Source of the DNA: Novosphingobium umbonatum
Lineage (GTDB): Bacteria; Pseudomonadota; Alphaproteobacteria; Sphingomonadales; Sphingomonadaceae
Direction: 5' to 3'
Length of the DNA: 64,000 bases
NCBI RefSeq assembly: GCF_004005905.1
Contig: NZ_SACO01000015.1
Location: 20,490 to 84,489 of the forward strand
Of this stretch, positions 18,160 to 27,604 are shown piece after piece (position 1 is the stretch's first letter; each line of letters opens with the position of its first letter). The notes below the pieces were generated by a model, which was not told where the DNA came from, made no database searches, and saw nothing but the letters and a program-made list of their open reading frames with translations. The translations under genes were made by a program, and so were the position numbers.

Positions 18160-19200
18160 TTGAATAACAATCGTGGGAATAACCGTCGTCGCGGCCGCGG
18201 CAATACCGGCCGGCCCCAGAACGGCGGACAGCAAGTCAACCGGATCGATAGCCGCGCCCGTGGCAATGCTCCGCAAATGCTGGAGAAATATCGCAAGCTG
18301 GCGCAGGATGCCCATTTGAATGGCGACCGCGTGCAGGCCGAATATTATCTGCAATTTGCCGACCATTATTTCCGCGTGATCGCCGACCAGCGCCTGCGTC
18401 AGGAAGAGGCCCGTGCCCGCCGTGATGAACGCTGGCAGGAAAATGGTGATGGCCCGCGTGAGGAAAGCGATGATAGCGGTGATTTCACCGTGGAAAGCGA
18501 TTTCCCCTCGTTCGATGCGCCGCCGGTCTATACCCGCCGCGAACGCGAAGATCGCCCGCAGCGTGAAGATCGTCCGCAGCGTGAAGATCGTCCGCAGCGT
18601 GAAGATCGCGCACCTCGTGACAATCGGGGGGATTATCGTCAGGATAACCGCCGCCGTGAGGAAGCCCCACTGCGTGAGGAAGCCGCTGTCGAAGGTGAAG
18701 GCGTAGCAGCCGAGGCGCCCAACCCTTACGAGCCGCCCGAAAATCCTTTCCTGCGTGAAAGCCGTGGCCCGCGCGGTATGCGCCCCCGCCGCGAATCGCG
18801 TGATGATCGTGCGCCCCGTATGCCGCGTGAAGAGCGTATGCCGCGTGAGGAACGCGCTCCCCGTGAGGAACGCGCTTCGGGCGAATATGCCGCCCCGCGT
18901 GAGGATGTGGCCCCTCGCGAGGAGGCCGCGCCGCGTGAGGAACGTCGTCCCCGCCGCGAACCCCGTGCTCCGCGCGCACCGCGTGCTGCCCCCATGGCCG
19001 ATGGTTCGGGGCTTGAAGCAGCGCTGCCGCCCGCCATCGGGATCAGCCGTCCGGCCGAACCCGAGGCGGTCGTATCGCCCGCACCGGTGGTAGAAGCCGC
19101 GCCGGTCGCGGTGGAGGCAGAAGCCGCCCCCGCGCCCAAGCGCCGCACCCGCCGCACGGCCAAGCCTGCGGTGGAAGCGGGCGAGGCCAGCGAAGGCTGA
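18160..19200 (+). CDS. DUF4167 protein with long Arg/Glu repeat tail
   Basis: A 346-residue protein. The first 95 residues form the DUF4167 domain: an Asn/Arg-rich start (MNNNRGNNRRRGRGNTGR) and the core APQMLEKYRKLAQDAHLNGDRVQAEYYLQFADHYFR region, conserved in alphaproteobacteria and suggestive of RNA binding. The rest is a low-complexity tail of PREER and EDRPQR-type repeats ending in an Ala/Pro-rich stretch and RRTRRTAKP. The start is TTG with AAGGAA about 9 bases upstream; no ATG gives the conserved N-terminus. The tail is encoded partly by an 18-base tandem repeat. The function is not established. Confidence 0.88.
   Translation: MNNNRGNNRRRGRGNTGRPQNGGQQVNRIDSRARGNAPQMLEKYRKLAQDAHLNGDRVQAEYYLQFADHYFRVIADQRLRQEEARARRDERWQENGDGPREESDDSGDFTVESDFPSFDAPPVYTRREREDRPQREDRPQREDRPQREDRAPRDNRGDYRQDNRRREEAPLREEAAVEGEGVAAEAPNPYEPPENPFLRESRGPRGMRPRRESRDDRAPRMPREERMPREERAPREERASGEYAAPREDVAPREEAAPREERRPRREPRAPRAPRAAPMADGSGLEAALPPAIGISRPAEPEAVVSPAPVVEAAPVAVEAEAAPAPKRRTRRTAKPAVEAGEASEG
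18547..18604 (+). repeat. 18-base in-frame tandem repeat in the DUF4167 gene
   Basis: Three near-identical 18-base units, each encoding EDRPQR, and the start of a fourth (18547-18564, 18565-18582, 18583-18600, then GAAGATCG). Copy-number changes would keep the frame, so the tail length may vary between strains. Confidence 0.9.
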
Positions 19201-19245
19201 AGTCTTATGGGTGACGGCTTGGCTGTTGCCCGCTAAGAGCCTGCC

Positions 19246-20874
19246 ATGGCTCTGATTGAAAACACCAAGCGCCGCGCGCGCCATGTCGCCCTGTTTGTCA
19301 AAACATGGCGGTGGCACGCAGCGGCGCTTGTCGTTTGTGGCGCGCTGGCGGCTTTGGGCTTTGCGCCTTTGGGCTGGTGGTGGGCCAGCTTGCTGGGCGT
19401 GGGCGCGCTGGTCGGCATCGTGGTGCGGGCACCGAGTTGGCGCTTGGGGTTGGCCGCAGGCTGGCTGTGGGGTGTTGGCCATTTTGTGGCGGGCAATGCA
19501 TGGATCGCCACGGCCTTTACCTATCAGGCCAAGATGCCGGCATGGCTGGGCGGGGTGGGCGTGTTCCTGCTGGCGCTGTATCTGGCGATTTATCCGGCTT
19601 TGGCAGCTCTGGGCTTGTGGTTCCTGCGGGGGCGCGGCCCGTCGCGGATTCTGGGTTTTGCCGGTGCATGGACCTTGGCGGAAATGGCGCGGGGCTTTGT
19701 CTTCACCGGCTTTCCATGGAACCCTTTGGGCGTGGCGCTGCTGGGTGATGATGGTCATGCGGGGCTGGCGGCTTTGGCGCCTTGGCTGGGCACCTATGGT
19801 CTGTCGGGCCTGATGGCGGGGTTGGCGGCGGCGGCGCAGGAGGGGGTTGCTCTGTGGCCGCAGCGGCGTGGGCAGGGCGCGGCGTTGGTCTTGGCCCCTT
19901 GCGCTCTGATAGCGGGGGGCATGGCTTGGCCTGCACCGGCGGAAGTTCCCAGCGCCATTCCCTATACGCTGATCCAGCCCAATATTGCCCAGCAGGATCT
20001 GGATGATCCCGCGCATTATAACGCGCAATATCAGGCCTCGGCCCAACTATCCCGCCCGATGGCTTCGGCCAGTTACCGTTTGGGGCAGCCCCGTCTGGTT
20101 CTGTGGCCCGAAAGCGGCGTGCCGGACTATGTGCGCGATGGTTACCCTTGGTGGTATTATCAGGACACGTTTGCGGGCGATCCATCCATGGCCCGCTGGC
20201 GATTGGCGCGGGCGATTGGCGATGGCGGCTTGCTGCTGTCGGGCACGGTGGAGCTGGATTTTCAGGGCACCAATGCCGTGGGCGGGCGCAATGTGATCAT
20301 GGCGCTGGATAGCAAGGGGCGGGTGCTCGATTCCTATGCCAAGGCACATCTGGTGCCCTTTGGCGAATATTTGCCGGGGCGGTCTTTCCTGAAACCCTTG
20401 GGGTTGGAACGCGTCATTCCGGGCGATTTCGATTTCCGCGCTGGCAAAGGCCCGCGCACCGTGGATCTTGGCCCGCTGGGCAAGGCGGGGATGCAGATTT
20501 GCTATGAAATCGTCTTTTCCGGCGAGGTGACCGACCGCAGCTTGCGCGCCGATTATATCGTCAACCCTTCCAATGATGGCTGGTTTGGCGCTTGGGGCCC
20601 GCCGCAGCATCTGGCGCAGGCGCGTTTGCGCGCGATCGAGGAAGGCCTGCCGGTGCTGCGCTCCACCACCAACGGGGTCAGCGCGGTGGTCGATGCCCAT
20701 GGCATTGTGCGCCAAGCCGCTCCGCGCGATACGGCGGCGCGCTTTGACGGGCTGGTGCCCGCCGCCCTGCCGCCCACCCTGTTTGCGCGGGCGGGCAACA
20801 TACTTCCGCTTGGGGTGGCTGTTTTTCTTCTTGCCCTCGCCGCGCTTGCTTTGCGCCGCCGCGAAGGCTATTGA
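19246..20874 (+). CDS. lnt: Apolipoprotein N-acyltransferase
   Basis: The inner-membrane enzyme that adds the third acyl chain to outer-membrane lipoproteins. It has 542 residues: about six to seven N-terminal hydrophobic helices (residues 20-215), then a periplasmic nitrilase-like domain. The catalytic triad is visible: Glu in [12 protein letters not shown], Lys in [14 protein letters not shown] and Cys in [14 protein letters not shown] final hydrophobic helix precedes the C-terminus. It precedes metK, a conserved alphaproteobacterial order; lnt's stop is only 38 bases before the metK start, in which a strong hairpin sits. Bacterial lipoproteins in this window such as BamE are its substrates. 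Confidence 0.96.
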   Translation: MALIENTKRRARHVALFVKTWRWHAAALVVCGALAALGFAPLGWWWASLLGVGALVGIVVRAPSWRLGLAAGWLWGVGHFVAGNAWIATAFTYQAKMPAWLGGVGVFLLALYLAIYPALAALGLWFLRGRGPSRILGFAGAWTLAEMARGFVFTGFPWNPLGVALLGDDGHAGLAALAPWLGTYGLSGLMAGLAAAAQEGVALWPQRRGQGAALVLAPCALIAGGMAWPAPAEVPSAIPYTLIQPNIAQQDLDDPAHYNAQYQASAQLSRPMASASYRLGQPRLVLWPESGVPDYVRDGYPWWYYQDTFAGDPSMARWRLARAIGDGGLLLSGTVELDFQGTNAVGGRNVIMALDSKGRVLDSYAKAHLVPFGEYLPGRSFLKPLGLERVIPGDFDFRAGKGPRTVDLGPLGKAGMQICYEIVFSGEVTDRSLRADYIVNPSNDGWFGAWGPPQHLAQARLRAIEEGLPVLRSTTNGVSAVVDAHGIVRQAAPRDTAARFDGLVPAALPPTLFARAGNILPLGVAVFLLALAALALRRREGY

Positions 20875-20875
20875 G

Positions 20876-20906
20876 CTGCCCACATAAAGAAACCTTTATA
20901 TGGCAG
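20876..20906 (+). promoter_or_regulatory. Hairpin covering the metK ribosome-binding region
   Basis: Between lnt and metK, CTGCCCACATAAAG pairs with CTTTATATGGCAG across an AAAC loop: about 12 pairs with one mismatch and one bulged C. The 3' arm contains GGCAG, the only Shine-Dalgarno-like sequence before the metK ATG at 20913. Folding would hide the ribosome site, so this is a candidate translational switch. There is no T-run, so it is not an intrinsic terminator. It does not match a SAM riboswitch class that I can recall. Confidence 0.55.
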
Positions 20907-20912
20907 GCAACG

Positions 20913-22139
20913 ATGTCCGACTTTAGGCGCAGTGACTATCTTTTCACCTCTGAAAGCGTTTCGGAAGGCCATCCCGACAAGGTGGCGGACCAGATCTCCG
21001 ATGCCATTGTTGACCTGTTCCTGTCCAAAGATCCCGAGGCGCGCATCGCCTGCGAAACGCTGACCACCACGCAATTGGTGGTGCTGGCAGGCGAAATCCG
21101 CTGCAAGGGCGTGTATGAAAATGGCGCTTGGGCCGCAGGCGCCAAGGAAGAGATCGAGGCCGTGGTGCGCGCCACGGTCAAGCGGATCGGTTATGAGCAG
21201 GATGGATTCCATTGGGAAAGCTTCCGCTTTGAAAACAACCTGCATGGCCAGTCGCAGCATATCGCCCAAGGCGTGGATGCGGGCGACAACAAGGACGAGG
21301 GCGCAGGCGATCAGGGCATCATGTTTGGTTTTGCCACCGATGAAACCCCCGATCTGATGCCCGCCACGCTCTATTACAGCCACAAGATTCTGGAACGTCT
21401 GGCCGCCGACCGCCATTCGGGCGCAGCGCCTTTCCTGGAGCCTGATGCCAAGAGCCAGGTGACCTTGCGCTATGTGGATGGCAAGCCGGTGGCGGCCACC
21501 GCCATCGTCGTTTCCACCCAGCACAAGGCGGGCTATGACACGGGCGCGGGCGAGGCCGAACTGCACGCCTATGTGAAGCGCGTGGTGGATGAAATCCTGC
21601 CCGAGGGCTTCCTGTCGGACGCTACGGCATGGCACATCAACCCCACCGGCAGCTTTGAAATCGGTGGCCCCGATGGTGACGCTGGCCTGACCGGCCGCAA
21701 GATCATTGTGGACACTTACGGCGGCGCGGCCCCCCATGGCGGTGGCGCCTTCAGCGGCAAGGACCCGACCAAGGTCGACCGCAGCGCAGCCTATGTCTCG
21801 CGCTATCTGGCCAAGAATGTGGTGGCCGCTGGCCTTGCCTCGCGCTGCACGATCCAGCTGTCCTATGCGATTGGCGTGGCCCGCCCGCTCTCGCTCTATG
21901 TCGATACGGCAGGCACAGGCACGGTGGACGATGCCGCGCTGGAAGCAGCCGTGGCCAAGGTGGCCGAGGAAAAGCTGGGCGGCCTGACGCCCAAGGGCAT
22001 CCGTCTGGGTCTGGGCCTCAACAAGCCGATCTATCAGCCCAGCGCCGCCTATGGCCATTTCGGCCGCAAGGCGGAAGGCGAGTTCTTCCCTTGGGAACGC
22101 ACCGATCTGGTGGATGCGTTGAAAGCGGCTCTGGCCTGA
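20913..22139 (+). CDS. metK: S-adenosylmethionine synthetase
   Basis: Makes S-adenosylmethionine from methionine and ATP. I chose ATG 20913 ([23 protein letters not shown]), giving 408 residues; the frame is open 14 codons upstream through the hairpin. Signatures are [15 protein letters not shown] (methionine binding), [12 protein letters not shown], the phosphate-binding stretch [19 protein letters not shown], and [13 protein letters not shown]. The length and motifs match the alphaproteobacterial subgroup that carries a short insertion. It follows lnt; a terminator lies 24 bases after the stop. Confidence 0.97.
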   Translation: MSDFRRSDYLFTSESVSEGHPDKVADQISDAIVDLFLSKDPEARIACETLTTTQLVVLAGEIRCKGVYENGAWAAGAKEEIEAVVRATVKRIGYEQDGFHWESFRFENNLHGQSQHIAQGVDAGDNKDEGAGDQGIMFGFATDETPDLMPATLYYSHKILERLAADRHSGAAPFLEPDAKSQVTLRYVDGKPVAATAIVVSTQHKAGYDTGAGEAELHAYVKRVVDEILPEGFLSDATAWHINPTGSFEIGGPDGDAGLTGRKIIVDTYGGAAPHGGGAFSGKDPTKVDRSAAYVSRYLAKNVVAAGLASRCTIQLSYAIGVARPLSLYVDTAGTGTVDDAALEAAVAKVAEEKLGGLTPKGIRLGLGLNKPIYQPSAAYGHFGRKAEGEFFPWERTDLVDALKAALA

Positions 22140-22163
22140 TAAAGGCTGAAAGTCTCATTCGCG

Positions 22164-22200
22164 AAGGGCGGTGGCGCAGGCAGCGCTGCCGCCCTTTTCG
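22164..22200 (+). terminator. Terminator after metK
   Basis: AAGGGCGG pairs with CCGCCCTTTT, with an inner GCGC/GCGC stem, followed by a short T-run. It lies 24 bases after the metK stop and ends the lnt-metK unit. Confidence 0.8.
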
Positions 22201-22308
22201 TATGGGCTTTTTCGGTGTGGTTTGACCTCGATCATGATAGTATGCGCCCTGCGGGAGTAAACAGAGTCCGGACGGATTTTGGATCAACCACGAGCAGGGA
22301 GACGACCC

Positions 22309-23094
22309 ATGCGCTCTATACTGGTTTACGCCGATCGCTCAGAGGAAATGGAGAACCGCCTGCAAACCGCCTTGGGCCTTGCCCGCGCGGTCGAAGGCCA
22401 TGTCAGCCTGTTGGTCGACACGCCGGTGGCCAATTTTCTGGCCATGGATGCGATGGGCGGCGGGGGCTATCTGGCCGCCGAAGCCGTGCGCGAGGCGGTG
22501 AGCCGCGATGATGCCTATGCCGACGAACTGGCCGAGCAGATGCGCCGCGAGGATGTGCCTTTCGACGTGCTGCGCGGCGAGGAGGACCCGATCGACGCCT
22601 TGGTCGAGGCCTCGCGTCTGGCCGATCTGGTCGTGCTCTCGCATGGGGCGGAACTGGCGTCGGAACTGGCGGTGGCGGGCACGCCGCCGATCCTGCTGGC
22701 CCCGCGTGGGCGGGTGTTGCAATTCCCCATCGATTGCGTGGCGGTGGCTTGGGATGGCTCTGACGAGGCAGCGGCGGCTCTGCGTGGATCGGTGCCGCTG
22801 TTGAAGCAGGCGGGAGAGGTGCATGTGCTGGTGGTGGAGGACAAGAGCGGTGTGCTGCCGCCCTTGGATGCGGTTACCTATCTGTCGCGCCATGGGGTGA
22901 AGGCCGAGGTGCAGACTATTGCCCGCGTGGGTTCGGTGGAGGAATCCTTGGCGGCAGGTGTGGCACGTGTGCGGGCCAGCCTGTTGGTGATGGGCGCTTT
23001 TGGCCATAGCCGCTTGCGCGAATTCCTGATGGGCGGGGTGACGCGCTATTTTCTGGAATTGGAAGACGGGCCTGCGCTACTGTTTGCGCATTAA
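22309..23094 (+). CDS. Universal stress protein family (tandem Usp fold)
   Basis: A 261-residue protein from the ATG at 22309 (MRSILVYADRS), behind a GGGAGACGA ribosome site. Both halves look Usp-like: an N-terminal domain without a clear ATP loop, then VAVAWDGSDEAAAALRGSVPLLKQA and a C-terminal ADLLVMGAFGHSRLRE-type motif (here ASLLVMGAFGHSRLREFLMGG), matching the G-2x-G-9x-G(S/T) ATP-binding pattern in part. Usp proteins aid survival under starvation and oxidative stress; the ligand here is not known. A hairpin at 23161 probably ends the transcript. Confidence 0.9.
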   Translation: MRSILVYADRSEEMENRLQTALGLARAVEGHVSLLVDTPVANFLAMDAMGGGGYLAAEAVREAVSRDDAYADELAEQMRREDVPFDVLRGEEDPIDALVEASRLADLVVLSHGAELASELAVAGTPPILLAPRGRVLQFPIDCVAVAWDGSDEAAAALRGSVPLLKQAGEVHVLVVEDKSGVLPPLDAVTYLSRHGVKAEVQTIARVGSVEESLAAGVARVRASLLVMGAFGHSRLREFLMGGVTRYFLELEDGPALLFAH

Positions 23095-23160
23095 TGGTTC
23101 GTGAATTGGCGCTATATCGCCAATATGGCGATTGAGCCTTGCGATTCGCTGATAGGATGG

Positions 23161-23188
23161 CGGCGCTGGTGATTTTTCACCGGCGCCG
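23161..23188 (+). terminator. Hairpin downstream of the universal stress gene
   Basis: CGGCGCTGGTGA pairs with TCACCGGCGCCG across a T-rich loop, with one T-G mismatch. Only a weak T-stretch follows. A second small palindrome, ATTGGCG-N6-CGCCAAT, lies at 23105-23124. One of the two is the likely terminator. Confidence 0.6.
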
Positions 23189-23342
23189 TTTGTATTCGCA
23201 TACGTATCAAATTGGTAAGCATGTTTCTGAGGGTTTTGTTTAAACATCGGAAAAGCCAGTGTTTTATTTAAATCCCGGCCGTCAGTGCGCTTTTTGCAAC
23301 TTACCATGCCTTTTCCGCATTTGCGCATGTTGCGTCCGATCC

Positions 23343-23419
23343 GCATAGAGGACGGGCCTTTTAGGCATCCTCTCCCAAAACTTCCACGGCCCGGTCGATC
23401 TCGACTGGGCCTTTTTTTG
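23343..23419 (+). ncRNA. Candidate small RNA, copy 1 (anti-SD motif plus terminator)
   Basis: One of three homologous intergenic units. From the conserved ATA, a purine stretch (GAGGA) folds back on TCCTC around the GCCT-TTT-AGGC hairpin, followed by CCTCTCCC and AAAACTTCC. It ends with a perfect-looking terminator: GGCCCGGTCGA paired with TCGACTGGGCC and a run of seven Ts. No reading frame is supported. CCTCTCCC is complementary to purine-rich ribosome-binding sites, a feature of trans-acting regulatory RNAs. Confidence 0.6.
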
Positions 23420-23552
23420 TCTTGTTTTGGTGTGGAGCCAAATGGGTTAGGTGTTGCGCCAAAAACTTCTGCACTTGCGGTTTCTGCATGTCAAAACGCG
23501 CAATTTGCAATCAAAAGCGCTCAAATCCTCTTGCGCGCGGCAGCAAACTTAC

Positions 23553-23625
23553 CCATAGGGAAGAGGCCTTTTAGGCATCCTCTCCCAAACTTTCCAAAGC
23601 TCGGCTCCGGCCGGGCTTTTCTTTT
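23553..23625 (+). ncRNA. Candidate small RNA, copy 2 (tandem with copy 1)
   Basis: The second unit, 210 bases after the first. The ATA-to-core spacing of 12 bases is identical, and the core GGCCTTTTAGGCATCCTC continues into TCCC. Here GGGA-(A)-GAGG can pair with CCTC-TCCC, hiding the anti-SD motif. The terminator hairpin has a different sequence (AGCTCGGC/GCCGGGCT-type pairing) but the same position and a T-rich end. The 554-base gap between the stress gene and mscS holds nothing but these units and the hairpins. Confidence 0.6.
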
Positions 23626-23648
23626 GCCTGTTGAACGCGTGAAGCGCC

Positions 23649-24755
23649 TTAGGGTTCCATGCAAAGCGCATCAGGCTGGTTTACACGCAGCCATTCCAGC
23701 ATCGCCTCGCGAATCTCCGCCCGCAATGTGCCCAGCACGGAAGGGTCGGCCGCGCTGACGGTCATTTTGAGCTCTACCGAACCGACACGTGCCTCGGACA
23801 TCACCAATTCGCCCACACGCCCATCCCAATGGGCCGAGGCGGCCAGAGCCGCGTGAAAAGCCTCCCGCAGGGGGGCGATGGCAAAGCCGGGGCGGATCGG
23901 CACCACCACGGGGCCAGCGATCCCGCCCACGCGGGTCCAGTTCTGGAAGGTGGAATCGAGGAATTTGACCGTGGGCACGATCAGGCGCCGCTCGTCGGCG
24001 GTGCGGATCACGACATAGGACAGGCGGATGTCCTCCACCCGCCCCTGTTCGCCATCCACCACCACCACATCGCCCATGCGAATCGGTTCGGTCAGGGCGA
24101 TTTGCAGCCCCGCGATCAAGGATTTGAGCGCAGGTTGGGCCGCCGCACCCACCGCCAAGCCCATCAAGCCCGCCGATGCGATCAGCGTCGCCCCCACATG
24201 GCGCACCGCCGGTATGCCCAGCAGCATCAGCGCCAGCGTGATGAACACGATCACAAAGCCGATCGAGCGCGACAGCACGGTGATTCGCGTGCGGCGGCTG
24301 CGGGCGGTCATTTCGTCGCCGGAGGTTTCGGCGCGGCGGCTGAGCAGTTCGGCGCCGGTTTTGACCAGCGCATAAATCACCCAGCCGGTTAGTGCAGGGA
24401 CGATAAAGCCCTGCACCCCGCCCCATAGCTTGGCCAGCAGGCGATCGGTCGAATCGGCCACCGCGACGCCCGCCGCCACCATGGCCCAGCGGGCCGAGTG
24501 GTAAAGCTGGGGCGCGGCCACCGATTCGGCCTGGTTATGGTTGCGGCGTCCCACGCGTTTGAGCAGCGCGAAGGCTACGCCATGGATCAGCAAAGCCACG
24601 CCAATGCCAATACCCGCCGCCATGGCGGCGTGGCTGACGCGGCCAGACCAGTGCATCACCTCGTCAAAGCTGGGCAGCGCGTCACCATCGAGCGTTTCAT
24701 TCTGGAAATTGCGCAGCATTTTGCTGCCCAGACGCGCCGCATCCAGCGAGATCAA
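23649..24755 (-). CDS. MscS-type mechanosensitive channel
   Basis: A 368-residue small-conductance channel family protein that would release solutes on hypo-osmotic shock. Four to five hydrophobic segments occur before the MscS core; the pore-lining helix region is Gly/Ala-rich (ASAGLMGLAVGAAAQPALKSLIAGLQIALTEPIRMGDVV), followed by the beta-domain signature VDGEQGRVEDIRLSYVVIRTADERRLIVPTVKF (read as two adjoining stretches). The first codon is a TTG overlapping the polA stop by 4 bases; an ATG 12 codons inside (24719) is an alternative. It is probably co-transcribed with polA. Confidence 0.9.
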   Translation of the reverse strand: MISLDAARLGSKMLRNFQNETLDGDALPSFDEVMHWSGRVSHAAMAAGIGIGVALLIHGVAFALLKRVGRRNHNQAESVAAPQLYHSARWAMVAAGVAVADSTDRLLAKLWGGVQGFIVPALTGWVIYALVKTGAELLSRRAETSGDEMTARSRRTRITVLSRSIGFVIVFITLALMLLGIPAVRHVGATLIASAGLMGLAVGAAAQPALKSLIAGLQIALTEPIRMGDVVVVDGEQGRVEDIRLSYVVIRTADERRLIVPTVKFLDSTFQNWTRVGGIAGPVVVPIRPGFAIAPLREAFHAALAASAHWDGRVGELVMSEARVGSVELKMTVSAADPSVLGTLRAEIREAMLEWLRVNQPDALCMEP

Positions 24756-27604
24756 TGCGCGGCCCCCCAGCTGGCGCCCACGCCGATTTCCACGCCCAGA
24801 GGCACCGAGATGTCCGCCAGTGGCATAGCTGCCTGCGCCATCACCTCGCCAATCACCTTGCGCGCGGCCTCTACGTCACCTTCGGGCAGTTCGAACACCA
24901 ATTCGTCATGCACCTGCAGCAACATGCGCACATGGCCAAGGCCAGCGGCCTGCAGCGCGGGCATCATGCGCACCATGGCGCGCTTGATAATATCGGCGCA
25001 GGTGCCCTGAATCGGGGCATTGATCGCGGCGCGCTCGCTGCCCTGCCTTTCGGCCTGCGTTTTGGAATTGATGCGCGGGAACCAGCATTTGCGGCCGAAC
25101 AGCGTTTCAGAATAGCTCTTTTCCCGCACGCCATCGAGCGTTTCGTGAATATAGCGCTGGATACCGGGGAAGCGGGCGAAATAGGTGTCGATCATCGCCT
25201 GCGCTTCCTCCGCCGTCACGCCCAGACGCGGGGCGAGGCCCCAGCGGCTGATGCCATAGAGGATGGCGAAATTGATCGTCTTGGCCCGCCCGCGCGTCTC
25301 GCGGTTGACCTCGCCGAACAATTCCTGCGCGGTGGCGGCGTGAATATCCTCGCCCGCAGCAAAGGCGGCCCTCAGCGCGGGAACATCGGCCATATGCGCG
25401 GCAAGGCGCAGCTCGATCTGGCTATAGTCGGCGGCCAGCAGCACATGGCCTTCCTCGGCCACAAAACAATCGCGGATCTGGCGCCCGATGGGGGTGCGGA
25501 TGGGGATGTTCTGCAAATTGGGCTCCGTCGATGACAGACGCCCCGTTTGTGCCCCTACCAGACTGTAGCTGGTATGAACGCGCCCGGTGATCGGGCTGAT
25601 CGCGGCCTGCAAGGCCTCGGTATAGGTGCTGCGCAATTTGGCCAGCTGGCGCCATTCCAGCACTTTGCGGGCGATGGGCACGCCTTCGGCCTCCAGCTTT
25701 TCCAGCACGGAGACATCGGTGGAATATTGGCCGCTCTTGCCCTTCTTGCCGCCCTTCAGGCCCATTTTGTCAAACAGCACCTCGCCCAATTGCTTGGGGC
25801 TGCCGATGGTGAAGGGCTCGCCTGCCAGAGCATGGATTTCGCCCTCCAGCGAGGCAATCGCTTCGGCAAATTGCGCGGAGAGGCCGGCCAGACGTTCACG
25901 GTCCACCTTGATGCCGTGGCGCTCCATTTGCGCCACACAGGCCACCAGCGGGCGGTCGACGCGCTCATAGATGCGGGTCGCGCCTTCTTGCGGCAGGCGC
26001 AGCTTGAACAGGCGGTGCAGGCGCCAGGTGACATCGGCATCTTCGGCGGCATAGGCCGTGGCGCGGTCCAAAGGCACTTGGGCGAAACTAATCGCTTTCT
26101 TGCCGGTGCCGCAAACCTCCTTGAACGGGATGCAGGCGTGGCCAAGGTGGCGCTGGGCCAACTCGTCCATGCCATGACCGCCCCCAATGCCTTCGTCGCC
26201 GCGGCCAGCGTCAAGGTCAAAGCTCATCACCATCGTATCGTCGATGGGGCTGACGGCTATTCCCCCGAAATCCTTATAGGCGCGGGCCAGCACGTTGAGG
26301 TCATATTTGGCATTCTGGCCAATTTTCAGAACGGCATCCGATTCGAGCAAAGGCTTCAAACGGGCGAGAGCTTCCGCGCGGTCGATTTGCTGCGGCGCCT
26401 CGTCAAACATGTCCGAGCCATGATGGCCCAGCGGGATATAGCAGGCCTGATTCGGCCCCACCGCCAGACTGACCCCCACCAGATCCGCGCCAATCGCGTC
26501 CAGCGCGCTGGTTTCGGTGTCAAAGGCTACCACGCGGGCGGCAAAGGCGCGGGCGATCCATGCGTCCAAGGCTTCCAGCGTTTGCACGCAGGCATAGGCG
26601 CCATGGTCGATGGGGGGCATGGGGGCGAGCGGGGTGATCGAGCCGGTTGTCGCGGCGGGGGCGCTGGCATTCACCGGTTTGGCGGGATGCAGCTGGGTCG
26701 GGCGCTCGGGGCTGCCACGGCCCGCATCAAGCCGCTTCAACAGGCTGGTGAAGCCATGTTCGCTCAGGAAATCGGCCAGAGGCTCCTTGGGGATCTCGCC
26801 CAGCGCAAAGGCTTCGAGCGGCAGCGGCAAGGGCGCATCTTCCTTCAGCGCCACCAGCACGCGGCTCAACCGCGCCATCTCGGCCTGTTCGATCAGGCTT
26901 TCGCGCAATTTGCCCGCCTTCATGGCGGGGGCGGCGGCCAGAGCGCTTTCCAGATCGCCATGTTCGACAATCAGCTTGGTAGCGGTTTTGGGGCCGATGC
27001 CGCGAATGCCGGGCACATTATCCACCGCATCGCCCATCAGGGCCAGCACATCGCCCACGCGGTCGGGCGTGACGCCGAATTTATCGGCCACTTCGGGAAT
27101 GAAGATGCGGGCGTTCTTCATCGTGTCCAGCATATCGACCCGCGCGCCATTCTGGGCCACGCCGATCAACTGCATCAGATCCTTGTCCGAGGACACGATG
27201 GTGACATCCCAGCCCTGCGCTTGGGCTGCGCGGGCATAGGAGGCGATCAGGTCATCGGCTTCCAGCCCCCCTTCCTCGATCACGGGCAGCGAAAAGGCGC
27301 GGGTGGCATCGCGAATCAGGGGGAATTGCGGAACGAGATCTTCAGGGGCGGGCGGGCGATTGGCTTTATATTCGGGATAAATATCGTTGCGGAACGATTT
27401 GCCCGCCTTGTCGAGAATCACCGCCAGATGGGTCGGCCCATCGGCCTTGTGCAGGTCTTCGGCCAGTTTCCACAGCATGGTGGTATAGCCGAAAACCGCG
27501 CCAACCGGCACGCCTTGCGGGTTGGTGAGGGGGGGCAGCCGGTGATAGGCGCGAAAGATATAGGCCGAACCATCGACCAGATAGAGATGGGACCTTTTTT
27601 CCAT
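24752..27604 (-). CDS. polA: DNA polymerase I
   Basis: A 950-residue polymerase I for repair and Okazaki-fragment processing. The ATG at 27604 is chosen because GGAGG lies 5 bases upstream; the frame is open 40 codons further. All three activities look intact. The 5' nuclease domain occupies about residues 1-290. The 3'-5' exonuclease has AFDTETSALDA (Exo I), QNAKYDLNVLA (Exo II) and YAAEDADVTW (Exo III). The polymerase has motif A DYSQIELRLAAH, motif B RGRAKTINFAILYG and motif C QVHDELVFE. Many bacterial Pol I proteins lack the proofreading residues; this one keeps them. Confidence 0.97.
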   Translation of the reverse strand: MEKRSHLYLVDGSAYIFRAYHRLPPLTNPQGVPVGAVFGYTTMLWKLAEDLHKADGPTHLAVILDKAGKSFRNDIYPEYKANRPPAPEDLVPQFPLIRDATRAFSLPVIEEGGLEADDLIASYARAAQAQGWDVTIVSSDKDLMQLIGVAQNGARVDMLDTMKNARIFIPEVADKFGVTPDRVGDVLALMGDAVDNVPGIRGIGPKTATKLIVEHGDLESALAAAPAMKAGKLRESLIEQAEMARLSRVLVALKEDAPLPLPLEAFALGEIPKEPLADFLSEHGFTSLLKRLDAGRGSPERPTQLHPAKPVNASAPAATTGSITPLAPMPPIDHGAYACVQTLEALDAWIARAFAARVVAFDTETSALDAIGADLVGVSLAVGPNQACYIPLGHHGSDMFDEAPQQIDRAEALARLKPLLESDAVLKIGQNAKYDLNVLARAYKDFGGIAVSPIDDTMVMSFDLDAGRGDEGIGGGHGMDELAQRHLGHACIPFKEVCGTGKKAISFAQVPLDRATAYAAEDADVTWRLHRLFKLRLPQEGATRIYERVDRPLVACVAQMERHGIKVDRERLAGLSAQFAEAIASLEGEIHALAGEPFTIGSPKQLGEVLFDKMGLKGGKKGKSGQYSTDVSVLEKLEAEGVPIARKVLEWRQLAKLRSTYTEALQAAISPITGRVHTSYSLVGAQTGRLSSTEPNLQNIPIRTPIGRQIRDCFVAEEGHVLLAADYSQIELRLAAHMADVPALRAAFAAGEDIHAATAQELFGEVNRETRGRAKTINFAILYGISRWGLAPRLGVTAEEAQAMIDTYFARFPGIQRYIHETLDGVREKSYSETLFGRKCWFPRINSKTQAERQGSERAAINAPIQGTCADIIKRAMVRMMPALQAAGLGHVRMLLQVHDELVFELPEGDVEAARKVIGEVMAQAAMPLADISVPLGVEIGVGASWGAAH

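Noticed and set aside
18547..18604. An assembly artefact in the DUF4167 gene
   Set aside because: The repeat is in frame, continues the natural PREER/EDRPQR pattern of the tail, and the units differ by synonymous changes.
20876..20906. A known SAM-II, SAM-V or SAM/SAH riboswitch
   Set aside because: The fold is a single interrupted stem-loop and I cannot place the conserved pseudoknot of those classes. I left it as an unassigned hairpin.
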